From JBFMFR01 sp040752025 (GTDB taxonomy: Bacteria > Chloroflexota > Anaerolineae > Anaerolineales > UBA4823), in contig JBFMFR010000009.1 of the NCBI GenBank assembly GCA_040752025.1, positions 62,001 through 126,000 on the forward strand: DNA of 64,000 bases. The letters run 5' to 3'. The notes beneath the pieces were generated by a model that was given only the letters and a program-made list of their open reading frames with translations, searched no databases and had not been told where the DNA came from. Shown one piece after another: positions 1 to 9,429 of the stretch (position 1 is the first letter of the stretch; each line of letters starts with the position of its first letter). The position numbers and the translations under genes were made by a program.

Positions 1-3000
1 TGCAACAGCACCACCACAAAGGACCACCACAATAGTTCTTCAAAAGCTTCTTTGTTGAACCACAGCACGCCCTGGTAGCGATGCACCATCAGGAAGCGCT
101 GCCCTTCTGCATCTTTCAACCAGTTTTGCACGGCCCGGATCAACTGCCCCTGGTCCGCCTCACCAGGCTGGCACCAGTCCTGTTGGCTGATCAGCAAGCG
201 CACCAAGCCCACGCGGCGCCAGGCTCTCTGCTCGTCCAACCCCAGGTCCTTCAACATCCCGGCAATGATTTTGCCCAGCAGCCATTCATCGATCCAGGTG
301 CGGCTTTGCTCGGCAAACCCGGCTTCGGCGATCACTTTTCCCAGCTTGCGGGTGAACAGCCAGCTCAAGAGCGTCCCCCACACAACCGGTTCGCCATCGT
401 CAAACTGACACGATGCGCCTGCCTGCACAACCGGGCCGCTGCATAAGAACGCCAGGGCCTGAGCGTACTTCTTAGCATGCAGCGCGGTATAGCGCTGCTC
501 CAGGCCCGGTAAAGCCAATCCAAGTTCGACTTCGGCGTGCAGTTGCCTGGCAATTGCCTGCGGATCGCCATCGCCACCCACCAGGGACTGTATGGCTTGC
601 AACAGCGCCAGGCTCTTTTCCTCAACCTCATCCAGGGCCCGCGACAAAGTCTCGGCGCGCCGATCTGCCTGCGTTTCAACGGCGCGATGCTCGATCAACC
701 AGCGAAACATGCCAGCATTGACCAATTCACGGAAAGCCGTGTGCACAGGCTGCAAAAAGATCTCCTTGAGAGCCTCATCGATGCTGGGAACGCCGCGCCC
801 ATCCAGGTATGTCGCCAATTGCGCATAGGTGTGGTAACCATCATCCTGCACCTGGCGGAAATCCAGGAACACGTGATAGGCATACGCCTGCAAGTCAACG
901 AACAGCCCCTGCTCGTGCAGCGCCTGGGCGCTACGGATGAACTCTAACCCAGAAACATGGTCGCGGAAAACCACGAAGGTTTGAGGATCATCGCTTATCC
1001 CCAGGCCCTCTCCCAAAGTCTGCTGTGCGCTGGTGCGCTCTTCGCCTGGACCGCTCTTCATCGGGAATGCCGCCGACAGCCGCACCCAACCCCTGGCGCT
1101 GGCGTAGCGATTGTGATAGATCACCAGAGCGCGCTCCTCTCCAGAACGATTCGAATAGGCATACACATCCTCGTTGACATAACCCTCTGGATTGTAAAAA
1201 TCATACAGGCGGAAGTTGGTCACATCGGCAAACAGGTAGCGTCGCCGCAGTAGAGGGAAAATCTCACGTTCGTGGCGCTCTACCAGGTAGCCGTCCGGGC
1301 GCTCATCCCACATCGCCCGGCGAAATTCCATGCCATATTTCTCGGTGTACCCCTCGATCTGGCCATGCCCAAACATCGGCAGCCCCGGCATGGTCGCCAT
1401 CAGGGTGCAGATGCCGAAATACTTGTCGCCCTTGCCGAACTGGTCCACGGCGGTGCGCTCGTCCGGGTTGTTCATAAAGTTGACGTAGCGCTTGAGGATT
1501 TCAGGGTCGAATTCGATCGTGTTTTTGATCACCAGGCGATATTCCTGGTTCTTCTCATCGCGCAGCATGTTCATGAAAGCGCTGTTGTACACGCGGTGCA
1601 TGCCCAGCGTGCGCACGAAATAGCCCTCCATCAGCCAGAACGCCTCCGCCAGCAGGAGCGTATCGGGCACTTCTTGCGCCACCCGGTCGACCACTTCGCG
1701 CCAGAACTCCTGCGGGAAAGCGCGGTCGAAATCCAGCCTGGTCATGCCATGCTCGGCCCGGCTGGGAATATCCCCGCCGCTGCCGGGCTCGGGGAACCAC
1801 AGGCGGTGGTAATGGCGCTTGGCCAGGGTCATGGCGGCGTCGAAGCGGATCACCGGGAACTTGCGCGCTACGTGCAGAATGGTCTGGATCACCGCCTCGC
1901 GCACCTCCGGCAGGAGATAATTGAGCTGGGCCGTGTCGTTCCAGGGCATTGAAGTTCCATCGTTACCGTGATAAATGTAGCGGGTATCGCCCGTCCAAAA
2001 ATCGACGCGTTTGAAAACTACTGCCGCGTCGGTATCATTGAAATAATGATCCTCCAGATAGATGCCCACCCGGTCATCCCAGGATAGGTTTGCACCGTTG
2101 AAGGTGTATGACGGGAAGGGGCTGTAATTCAACGAGACGAACCAGTCGGGGTGCTCAACGACCCAACGCGAGTCGATGCCCATGTGATTGGGCACCATAT
2201 CTGAAGCCAGGCGAATGCCGCGCCCCCAGGCACGGTCACGCAGGGCACGGTAGGCCTCGTCACCGCCCAGGTCGGAGGCGATATCGTAGCTAAAAAGCGA
2301 ATAGGCTGAGGCAACTGCGTCCGGGTTTCCGCGCATCTGCTTGATCTTCTTCGAAGCCATGCTGCGCTCCCAAAGCCCGATCAGCCACAGGCCCGTGAAC
2401 CCCCAACGCGCCAGGCTGTCCAGTTCCTCGTCAGGGATCTGGTCCAGTCGCGTGATCGGGCGCTTGTACTTCTTCGATAGCTGGTCCAGCCAGACGTAGC
2501 TGTTCTTGGCGATCAGCACCAGGCTCGGCATCCAATCGCGATCGGGGCTGAAGCGCTCCGGCTCCGCCTCCAGGCCAGTGAAATCAATTACCTGGGCCGG
2601 GCCAGGGCCGAACCCGAAGAATGCCTTTTCCTCCTCCTTGATCAAATCCAGGCTGCTCAACAGGCGAAACAAATACCTGCCCAACAGGAAACTCCAGCGG
2701 CCGCGAATGAACTCCAACTGCCCGGTGAGCGAGTGAGGCATCGCAAGCGCCGGGCTGCGCAACATATCGATCAGATTCTGGTGGTCGGGCCCAAAAGGCG
2801 GCTGTGTATCGAAAAAATCGTGCAGGCGATCCAGGATTTGCATGTACTGGCTGCGTTTCTCCAGGTCACTATCGTCGAAGAGTTCCAGGTATGGTGAAAA
2901 AGCCGGGTTCATGTTCGCCAGCCAGAGCATCAACATTTCTTCCAAAACGATCTGGCGATTGGAGATGCGCTGCCCGTCTTCCAGCAATGACTCGCCCTGC

Positions 3001-3410
3001 AAATATGCCTCCAGGCTGAGCTCACGCCGGTACACGGCCAGGGGCGGGAATTGCACTGCGAAACGCTCCAGCGTACGCTGGACAGCGGACTCACCCAGCT
3101 CGCTTTCCAGCCATTCAAGCGCCTGCTGCATTACCTGTGGGTTGGCTTGCTGGCGATAACGCTGAACCACCACGTGCAAAATCTCGTCAATCAAGCCCAT
3201 GGCGTTGATCTGCCCTGCCCGCACCACCTGCTCTGGGAAGGCTACCAAATCACGCCTGGCGTTCATCTTTTGAGCGAAAAGGCGCGCGGCGTGGAAATTG
3301 ACAAAGATGACATTACCGCTCAGGCTGAATATCCCCTCATCGAACTGATAACGCTCGCGCGCCTGGCGCGCCACGTGAAACTCAAATACTGCCCAATCCA
3401 CTTTCGGCAT
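1..3410 (-). CDS. GH13 alpha-amylase-family protein (3' end outside window)
   Basis: An open frame of 1136 codons runs off the left edge, so the C-terminus is missing. GH13 signatures are in order: region I DMVPNHMG (Asp404), region II IRFDAAMT with the nucleophile at Asp524, region III LLLAEAFW with the general acid at Glu589, and region IV FMNNPDE with the third carboxylate at Asp650. The His normally before that last Asp (NHD) is Pro here, so substrate contact may differ. About 400 residues precede region I and at least 480 follow region IV, with no domain I recognise; this is much longer than a simple amylase. The ATG at 3410 directly follows the TGA of the upstream kinase, with GGAGG five bases before it, so the two are translationally coupled. 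No signal peptide is seen, so it is probably cytoplasmic. The likely substrate is an alpha-glucan or storage glucan; exact specificity is unknown. Confidence 0.85.
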   Translation of the reverse strand, partial: MPKVDWAVFEFHVARQARERYQFDEGIFSLSGNVIFVNFHAARLFAQKMNARRDLVAFPEQVVRAGQINAMGLIDEILHVVVQRYRQQANPQVMQQALEWLESELGESAVQRTLERFAVQFPPLAVYRRELSLEAYLQGESLLEDGQRISNRQIVLEEMLMLWLANMNPAFSPYLELFDDSDLEKRSQYMQILDRLHDFFDTQPPFGPDHQNLIDMLRSPALAMPHSLTGQLEFIRGRWSFLLGRYLFRLLSSLDLIKEEEKAFFGFGPGPAQVIDFTGLEAEPERFSPDRDWMPSLVLIAKNSYVWLDQLSKKYKRPITRLDQIPDEELDSLARWGFTGLWLIGLWERSMASKKIKQMRGNPDAVASAYSLFSYDIASDLGGDEAYRALRDRAWGRGIRLASDMVPNHMGIDSRWVVEHPDWFVSLNYSPFPSYTFNGANLSWDDRVGIYLEDHYFNDTDAAVVFKRVDFWTGDTRYIYHGNDGTSMPWNDTAQLNYLLPEVREAVIQTILHVARKFPVIRFDAAMTLAKRHYHRLWFPEPGSGGDIPSRAEHGMTRLDFDRAFPQEFWREVVDRVAQEVPDTLLLAEAFWLMEGYFVRTLGMHRVYNSAFMNMLRDEKNQEYRLVIKNTIEFDPEILKRYVNFMNNPDERTAVDQFGKGDKYFGICTLMATMPGLPMFGHGQIEGYTEKYGMEFRRAMWDERPDGYLVERHEREIFPLLRRRYLFADVTNFRLYDFYNPEGYVNEDVYAYSNRSGEERALVIYHNRYASARGWVRLSAAFPMKSGPGEERTSAQQTLGEGLGISDDPQTFVVFRDHVSGLEFIRSAQALHEQGLFVDLQAYAYHVFLDFRQVQDDGYHTYAQLATYLDGRGVPSIDEALKEIFLQPVHTAFRELVNAGMFRWLIEHRAVETQADRRAETLSRALDEVEEKSLALLQAIQSLVGGDGDPQAIARQLHAEVELGLALPGLEQRYTALHAKKYAQALAFLCSGPVVQAGASCQFDDGEPVVWGTLLSWLFTRKLGKVIAEAGFAEQSRTWIDEWLLGKIIAGMLKDLGLDEQRAWRRVGLVRLLISQQDWCQPGEADQGQLIRAVQNWLKDAEGQRFLMVHRYQGVLWFNKEAFEELLWWSFVVVLL

Positions 3411-6400
3411 TCAATCCTCCTGTTTCGAACAGGCCTCTGTTTGCAAAACCTGCTCGATGTTGTGTACGTAGCGAACTGCGCCGCAGTCAGCGAACAACCG
3501 GCGCGCCCGCTCTAACTCCTGACAACCTTCCTGTCGGCGCTGCATGGATAGCCACAACCTGGCCCGAGCGAACAGCACAAACCCCAGGTCCAGGGGCGAC
3601 TCCATCGTTTCCATAATCGAGATCGCCTCGTCCAGGCGCTGCTCAGCCTGTTCCCATTGCTGAAGCGCTGCATAGGCCCGTCCCCAAAGCTGGGCCCTAA
3701 AGGCCCGCGCCGCCGCCATATCTACGGGTCCATCCAACCGCCGTGCTTCGGCAACCAATTTCTCCAACTCCTGGATATCCCCCAGGCCAATCGCTGCCGG
3801 TACGCGCCAATCATAGCGCTTGCCGCCAATCTGTGCTTCGAATTGCCCGGTGACTTCCAACAACTTCTGCCATTCCCCACACCGGGCATAAACGTCGCCC
3901 AGGGTGTTATAACACCAGGAGATCAACTGGATCTGCTCGGATTCCTGGGCGTAGGCCATCGAGAAATCAATATCCGCCTGGGCTGCCAGGTCATCCTCCA
4001 AATCCGAATACATCACGGCGCGCCGGGTGCGCACCAACACCTCCAGGCGCTTATCGCTGGTATATTCAGCCAGGGAGATGGCTGTCTCAGCCGAAGCCAG
4101 GGCCTGCTCGATCTCACCCAGGCGGTGATACGCCAGGGCCATGCTGGCCTGCGCCCAGCCCAGGCGGCCGCGCGAGCCAATCTTCTCAGCAATCTCAACC
4201 TCCTGCCGGCCATATTCCAGAGTCTGGCGCCAGTTTGCCACCCAGGTGGCATCTTCGGCCAGGAATTCGTACCCCAGGGCGATCGCCAGGGGATAATCCA
4301 GCCGTTCTCCCAGCTCGATGCAACGCCTGGCCCAGACCAGGCTCTCCTCCAGTTTCCCCATCTGCTGGTAAGCGCCAGAAAGGTAGCCGTAAATCCAGGT
4401 CAGGGTATCGGCCTGTCCCAACGGTTCAGCCAGCTGCAAGGCGCGCTGCAAATATTCGATCACCTGCTCCCATTCACCGTGATAATGGTGGAAACGCCCG
4501 ATCGAGGCGATCGCACGCGCCAGCAAGTCGGTCTGCGTGGCCGAGTCCAGTTCATCGAGCGCGCCCCGCAGGAAATCCATGCCACGCTCATCGCCAACAA
4601 TCATATAAGTCTCACCAATGTGAACGGCCAGTTCGGCGCGCTGCTCCGGCAGCGTGCTGAACTCGAGGGCGCGCTTAAAATTCTCTACCGCTGGCGCGGC
4701 TTCACCGCTGGCTACGTACACCTGGCCAATTGCCCGGTAAAGAGAAACCAGCATATCTTCGCGCTCCAGGGACTCGGCGCAGTCCACCGCCTGCTCGTAA
4801 TAGCACAATGCTTCTTCGTGCGCGTACAAGCGGCAGGCCTTCTCGGCCGCCTGCACCGAGTAATCCAGGCCTTTCTCCAGCTCATCGCCTTCGATGAAAT
4901 GATAAGCCAGATCCTGCACCTCGGCTTCCAGGCCGCTGCGGCTGGCGGGTTCCGCCAGCAGGCGCTCCAGGCCTTCAGCAACGCGCTTGTGCAGGCGACG
5001 GCGGCGGATGGGATTCAACTCCTCGTACAACACTTCACGGATCTTATCGTGTGTGAATGTGAACGTCTCCCGGGGCTCCGCCTGCAATAACTGCGCCATC
5101 ACCGCCTCGTCGATGGCGTCCAACAATTCTTCCTCATCCCCCTGGGAGGCAAAAACCAGCTCGCGGAAGGGAAAGCGCCGGCCGAGCACGGCGGCGGTAT
5201 GCAAAACTTCCATGCAGGCCTTGCTCAAGCGCCCCAGGCGGCGCCCGATGGCTTCTTTCACGCTCTGCGGGATGGTCAGGTGCTCCATCTCGTGCCGCTG
5301 CCAGCGCCCGTCTTGGCGATAGATCTGCCCTTGCTGAATCAGAGATTTGACCACTTCCTCCACGAAGAAGGGATTGCCCTCTGTCTCGCTGTAGATAGCA
5401 TCCATAAATTCATCCGAGACGCTTTCGATGCCGAACAAGGAGGCCAGCAGTTCGCTGACATCCCGGCGCGACAGGCGGCCCAGAGGCAGGCGCATCGCCA
5501 GGCGCTCGCGATTCCATTCAACCAGCGCATCCGCCAGGGGATGGTTGCGATCCAACTCCACCTCGCGGTAAGCAGCCAGGATCATCATGGGAACGCCGCG
5601 CAGGTTACGCAGCAGGTAATGCAGCAAGGCCAGCGTGCCCTGATCCACCCAGTGCAGGTCGTCCAGGAAGAAGAGCAGGCCGCGCTCGCCCGCTAATTGG
5701 TGGATGAAGCGCGTCACATGGTCAAACAGGCGCAATCGCTCCTCACTGGCTGGCAGAGAAGGATTGGGCGCCAGCCGGCCAATGCGGCTCTCGATCTCAG
5801 GGGCCAGCTTGGCCAGTTCCGGGGCCAGCGCCCCAAGCTGCAGTCGCAACGCCTCGGTGTTCTGCTCGCGCACCCAGGCGCGCAGCGCCTCGACGATGGG
5901 CAAATACGGGGTGGCAGCCTCATACTCGTAGCAGCCACCCTGCCAGATAGCCGCGCCACCCAGGCGGGCGTAAACGATCACTTCGTGCGCCAGGCGGGTC
6001 TTGCCCACTCCCGGCTCTCCGGAGATCAGCACCAACAGGTTGTTGCCATTACGGGCGTGCTTCCATAAATCACGCAACTGCTCCAGTTCCGCCTGACGCC
6101 CCACCAGCCGGCCGCGCACCAGTTTTTCCAGCAGCAAGACCGTATCGGTGGTATCGCTTTCTGGAACGAAAACCGGCAGGGCTGGCTTGCTCTCCATCTC
6201 CAGCTCGCTCAGCCTGTGCAGTAGTTCGTTGGCAGAGGCGTAACGATCGTCTGGGTTCTTGGCCAACAGGCGCAGGATGATGCGCTCCAGGCCAGCAGGC
6301 AGGTCGGGGCGAAAGGTGCTGGGAGGCACGACCGGAGCGTACAGGTGCTGCGAGATGACCGCCACCGGGCTGTCACCCACGAAAGGCAGCCGTCCGGTGG

Positions 6401-6998
6401 TTAATTCGTATAGCATTGCTCCCAGGGCGTACAGATCGGCGCGCCCGTCGATGGGCTTGCCCATAGCCTGTTCGGGGGGCAGGTATAAAATTGTCCCCAC
6501 AATCGAGCCTTCCTCGGTCAGGTGTGAGGCCACCGAGCGCGCCAGCCCAAAGTCCGCCAGCTTGACTGTGCCATCCTTGCCGATCAAAACGTTGCCGGGC
6601 TTGAGATCGCGGTGGACGATGCCGTGCTGGTGAGCGTGCGCCAGGGCGGTACAGATCTGCTTGCCAGTGCTGATGATTTCTTCGAAAGTAGCCGGGCGCT
6701 GCTCTTGCAGCGAGGCCCCATCTACCAGTTCCATGACAATATACGGCTGGTCGTCCACTTCTCCGGCATCGTAAACGCTGACGATGTGGGCGTGGTTCAA
6801 CCTGGCCGCGGCGCGCGCCTCGTTCAGCAAACGCTCCCGCGCCTCGGTGTTCAAAGCCGAGTCGCCGGCCTTGCCTAACACTTTCACCACCACGTCGCGC
6901 TGCAAGAGTGTGTCGTGGGCGCGATAGACCACCCCCATGCCGCCGCGCCCCAGTTCTGCGTCGATGCGATAGCGCTTCGCGAACGAACTCCCGATCAT
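3411..6998 (-). CDS. Ser/Thr protein kinase with AAA+ ATPase and TPR region (PknK-like)
   Basis: This 1195-residue signalling protein has an N-terminal Hanks-type kinase domain at about 10-265: Gly-rich loop GRGGMG (17-22), Lys39, Glu60, HRDLKPGN (129-136) and DFG (149-151). All catalytic residues are present, so it should be an active kinase. An NTPase domain follows, with Walker A GEPGVGKT (327-334) and Walker B LLFFLDDLHW. The C-terminal half (about 680-1190) is helical TPR-like repeats. The order kinase, STAND/AAA ATPase, TPR is that of PknK-type regulators, but I see no LuxR-type HTH at the end. It probably senses a signal through the TPR region and phosphorylates partners. The next gene upstream encodes a PP2C-type phosphatase, and the gene downstream is a coupled GH13 protein, so it may control glucan metabolism; that is inference. 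Confidence 0.93.
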   Translation of the reverse strand: MIGSSFAKRYRIDAELGRGGMGVVYRAHDTLLQRDVVVKVLGKAGDSALNTEARERLLNEARAAARLNHAHIVSVYDAGEVDDQPYIVMELVDGASLQEQRPATFEEIISTGKQICTALAHAHQHGIVHRDLKPGNVLIGKDGTVKLADFGLARSVASHLTEEGSIVGTILYLPPEQAMGKPIDGRADLYALGAMLYELTTGRLPFVGDSPVAVISQHLYAPVVPPSTFRPDLPAGLERIILRLLAKNPDDRYASANELLHRLSELEMESKPALPVFVPESDTTDTVLLLEKLVRGRLVGRQAELEQLRDLWKHARNGNNLLVLISGEPGVGKTRLAHEVIVYARLGGAAIWQGGCYEYEAATPYLPIVEALRAWVREQNTEALRLQLGALAPELAKLAPEIESRIGRLAPNPSLPASEERLRLFDHVTRFIHQLAGERGLLFFLDDLHWVDQGTLALLHYLLRNLRGVPMMILAAYREVELDRNHPLADALVEWNRERLAMRLPLGRLSRRDVSELLASLFGIESVSDEFMDAIYSETEGNPFFVEEVVKSLIQQGQIYRQDGRWQRHEMEHLTIPQSVKEAIGRRLGRLSKACMEVLHTAAVLGRRFPFRELVFASQGDEEELLDAIDEAVMAQLLQAEPRETFTFTHDKIREVLYEELNPIRRRRLHKRVAEGLERLLAEPASRSGLEAEVQDLAYHFIEGDELEKGLDYSVQAAEKACRLYAHEEALCYYEQAVDCAESLEREDMLVSLYRAIGQVYVASGEAAPAVENFKRALEFSTLPEQRAELAVHIGETYMIVGDERGMDFLRGALDELDSATQTDLLARAIASIGRFHHYHGEWEQVIEYLQRALQLAEPLGQADTLTWIYGYLSGAYQQMGKLEESLVWARRCIELGERLDYPLAIALGYEFLAEDATWVANWRQTLEYGRQEVEIAEKIGSRGRLGWAQASMALAYHRLGEIEQALASAETAISLAEYTSDKRLEVLVRTRRAVMYSDLEDDLAAQADIDFSMAYAQESEQIQLISWCYNTLGDVYARCGEWQKLLEVTGQFEAQIGGKRYDWRVPAAIGLGDIQELEKLVAEARRLDGPVDMAAARAFRAQLWGRAYAALQQWEQAEQRLDEAISIMETMESPLDLGFVLFARARLWLSMQRRQEGCQELERARRLFADCGAVRYVHNIEQVLQTEACSKQED

Positions 6999-7055
6999 GT
7001 ACTCCTCAGGTGCCTAGTTTCTCCCCTATTCTACCCGATTTACATATCTTCTAGA

Positions 7056-7092
7056 CGAAAACTTCCGAAGTCTGGCAAACTTCGGAAGTCCG
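7056..7092 (-). terminator. Inverted repeat, probable terminator of the phosphatase gene
   Basis: Perfect 11-base arms ACTTCCGAAGT (7061-7071 and 7079-7089) are separated by 7 bases. On the minus strand the hairpin is followed by TTTT. It lies just after the stop of the SpoIIE-type phosphatase gene and before the kinase start. The palindrome could also belong to a dispersed repeat family (compare 11256-11305). Confidence 0.5.
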
Positions 7093-7115
7093 GAACCACA
7101 GCAAATAAAACGCTA

Positions 7116-8393
7116 CTACTTGCGCTGGACCACCATCAAGGTAATGTCATCGAACAAGGCTGTCGTCCCCAGGAAATCTTCGATGGCTTTCTGCAGCGCA
7201 GCCCCAATCTCGGGTGCGGTCCGCGAGCTGTTGGCCGAAACCACCTGCTCCAGCCTTTCCAGGCCGAATTCTTCCCCTTGAGCGTTCAGCGCGTCTGTTA
7301 CCCCATCGGTATACAACAGTAAAAAATCGCCAGGCTTCAGCGCCAGAGTGAACTGCTGGTAATCGCTCTCCGCCTCCACGCCCAGGGCCATGCCGGTGCG
7401 GCCCAGGCGCGTCATCTGCCCCGCGCCAGACTGCCGTCGCTGGAAAAACAGGGGCGGATTGTGCCCGGCGTTGACGTAGGTGACCCTGCCTTCGGACGGG
7501 TCGACCAGGGCATAGAATAAAGTCACGAACATCCCGCTGGTGGCGTCAGCGCAAATCAGGCGGTTGGCCCGAGCGATGCCTTCCGCTGAAGACTTAGCCC
7601 CATCCAGGCTGGCGCGTACGATGCTGCGCGTCAGCGCCATGAAGAGCGCCGCGGGCATGCCTTTATCGGAAACGTCAGCGACCACCACCCCCAGCCTGTC
7701 GGCCGTGTCCGGGATGAAATCGTAGTAGTCGCCTGCTACTTCGCGAGCCGGGAACCAGCGCGCCACGAAATCCCAACCCGGCAGCGCCGGGGTCTCTTCG
7801 GCCAACAGACTGGCCTGCACCTGGCGCGCCATCTGCAACTCGCGCTCCAGGCGGCCCTTCTCGACCGCCACCTGGTACAGGCGGGCGTTTTCGATGGCCA
7901 CGGCCGCGCTGGAAGCAATCGAGTTGAGCAGTTCCAGGTCGTCCTCGGTGAAAATCCCGGACTGCACCCGGTTGTCCACGTAAACGACTCCCAGGACGCG
8001 CTCCTTGAGTTTGAGCGGTGCGCACAGGATCGAGCGCAAACCCAGCAAGCGCACGCTTTGCTGCATGCTGAACCTGGGGTCGGTCTGTGCATCCACGGTC
8101 AGGGTTGGCTCGCCCTGCTGCGCCACCCATTCAACCACACTCATCGAAACCTGAAAGACTGGCTCGTTGATCGAGTTTTGATCCATACCACGCGCCACGC
8201 GGAAGGCTAACGCGCCGCCTTCGTCGTGCAGCATGACAAAACCGCGCTCGGCGCGCACCGCCACAATGACTTCGTCGATCACCCGGTTGAGCACCTCGTC
8301 CAGGTCCAACGAGGAGTTGAAAGTCTGCGCAAGGTTGTAGAGCAAGGCCAAGCGGTCGCCAGCCGGCTGCTGCGGGGTGTAATTGGCGTTCAA
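7116..8393 (-). CDS. GAF domain-containing SpoIIE/RsbU-type PP2C phosphatase
   Basis: The 425-residue protein has an N-terminal GAF sensor (about 15-175), a short coiled linker (about 175-195) and a C-terminal SpoIIE-family PP2C domain. Metal-binding PP2C motifs are visible: GDYYDF, VADVSDKGMPAA and LLYTDGVTDALN. Proteins of this type dephosphorylate phospho-serine anti-anti-sigma factors (RsbU and SpoIIE are the models), but no STAS or anti-sigma gene lies nearby. It sits just upstream of a Hanks-type kinase gene on the same strand, so it could instead oppose that kinase. Its ATG overlaps the stop of the preceding isomerase-like gene by four bases (ATGA), indicating an operon. Confidence 0.92.
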   Translation of the reverse strand: MNANYTPQQPAGDRLALLYNLAQTFNSSLDLDEVLNRVIDEVIVAVRAERGFVMLHDEGGALAFRVARGMDQNSINEPVFQVSMSVVEWVAQQGEPTLTVDAQTDPRFSMQQSVRLLGLRSILCAPLKLKERVLGVVYVDNRVQSGIFTEDDLELLNSIASSAAVAIENARLYQVAVEKGRLERELQMARQVQASLLAEETPALPGWDFVARWFPAREVAGDYYDFIPDTADRLGVVVADVSDKGMPAALFMALTRSIVRASLDGAKSSAEGIARANRLICADATSGMFVTLFYALVDPSEGRVTYVNAGHNPPLFFQRRQSGAGQMTRLGRTGMALGVEAESDYQQFTLALKPGDFLLLYTDGVTDALNAQGEEFGLERLEQVVSANSSRTAPEIGAALQKAIEDFLGTTALFDDITLMVVQRK

Positions 8394-9292
8394 GATAAAC
8401 TCTCGCTTATTTGGTGAATGGTGTTGAGCGAATCCTGGGCCTGAGGCAGAGATAACTCGAAGATGATCGGGCCGCCAAAACCGGCCTCTTGCAGGCGCGC
8501 CAGAAAGCGCGCCACATCCAGGTCGCCGCGACCCAGGGGCTGGTGATCCTTGCCATAACCAATGTGCATCTCCGGCCCCTGCCAGGGACCGTCGTGCAAG
8601 TGCACTTCCGCCAGGCGCGGCAGGCAGCGCTCCAGGGCTTCGAACAACTCAACCGGCCCGGAAAAGCCCACCAGCACGTGCCCGGTGTCCAGGCAGATCG
8701 ACAGGTCTAGCGCCTCCGCCAGCTCGAGGGTCAAGTCGAAGGGAAATTCGATCGTCTCGATGGCTAACTGGCGCGAGGGCAGTCCGGTCTGCTGCAAGAT
8801 CGCCTGGATCGATTGGCGCGCCCGCGCCTGAAACTGGCCCAGCAGCAGGGCTCTCACGGCTTCTGGCAGACGCATGCGGTAGAACTCGGCCGCCAGCGCT
8901 CCGGTGGCGTGTAGCACGTAAACCTCCGGCTTCAAGGGCCGGGTGGCAGAGATCACATCTACGATCGCCTGCACCGAACCCTGGCGCACCGGCTCGAGCA
9001 GCGTGGAAGGCTCTACCGACCACAACGGCAGGTGCACGGTATAGCGCATGCCAAGCTCATCCTTGAGGGCGGCCAGTTCGTCTATCGCCGGGGGCGAAAA
9101 AGCCGTCGGCAAGAGCATCCCCAGGTCGCCGCCCAGCTCGATGGGGTTGAAACCGGCAGCAAACAAGCCTCGCACCAGCCCAGCATGGCTGAAACTCAGT
9201 ACGCTCGCCAGCATATCCTGCGGCGGCAGTCCCTGCGCGGCTGGCGGGATCAAGGCATCGATCTGCATGGCCATAATTCCAAAACGCATCAA
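8390..9292 (-). CDS. Sugar phosphate isomerase/epimerase-like TIM barrel protein
   Basis: The 300-residue protein has the xylose isomerase-like TIM-barrel pattern (AP endonuclease 2 superfamily), with metal-ligand segments such as AIETIEFPFD, ICLDTGHVL and LAEVHLHDG. Members isomerise or epimerise sugars and inositols or, less often, cleave DNA at abasic sites; the specific substrate cannot be read from the sequence. No signal peptide is seen, so it is cytoplasmic. It is the first gene of a minus-strand run continuing into the phosphatase, kinase and GH13 genes, and a good promoter lies about 55 bases upstream. Confidence 0.8.
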   Translation of the reverse strand: MMRFGIMAMQIDALIPPAAQGLPPQDMLASVLSFSHAGLVRGLFAAGFNPIELGGDLGMLLPTAFSPPAIDELAALKDELGMRYTVHLPLWSVEPSTLLEPVRQGSVQAIVDVISATRPLKPEVYVLHATGALAAEFYRMRLPEAVRALLLGQFQARARQSIQAILQQTGLPSRQLAIETIEFPFDLTLELAEALDLSICLDTGHVLVGFSGPVELFEALERCLPRLAEVHLHDGPWQGPEMHIGYGKDHQPLGRGDLDVARFLARLQEAGFGGPIIFELSLPQAQDSLNTIHQISESLS

Positions 9293-9345
9293 AGGTCTCC
9301 GGGTGATCAGGTAACAAGATAGTCAGGGAATAAGGTAACAGCCGA

Positions 9346-9374
9346 ATTATCCCATAGACCTGGGGATCGGTAAA
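9346..9374 (-). promoter_or_regulatory. Promoter for the isomerase-phosphatase-kinase-GH13 run
   Basis: On the minus strand TTTACC (9369-9374) and GATAAT (9346-9351) are separated by exactly 17 bases. It lies upstream of the ATG at 9292 and is divergent from the trpB2 promoter, about 20 bases away. Confidence 0.55.
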
Positions 9375-9392
9375 GTTGTTACGAGGATTCCC

Positions 9393-9420
9393 TTGACAAA
9401 TGGCCCCTTTTGCTTATAAT
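9393..9420 (+). promoter_or_regulatory. Strong sigma-A-type promoter of the T-box/trpB2 unit
   Basis: TTGACA (9393-9398) and TATAAT (9415-9420) are perfect consensus hexamers with a 16-base spacer. Transcription should begin near 9427, at the 5' edge of the T-box leader. Confidence 0.85.
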
Positions 9421-9429
9421 CCAGCCAAC

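Noticed and set aside
3657..5090. 477-residue open frame on the plus strand
   Set aside because: It lies wholly antisense to the PknK-like kinase gene and shows no family features; it is a shadow of high-G+C codon use.
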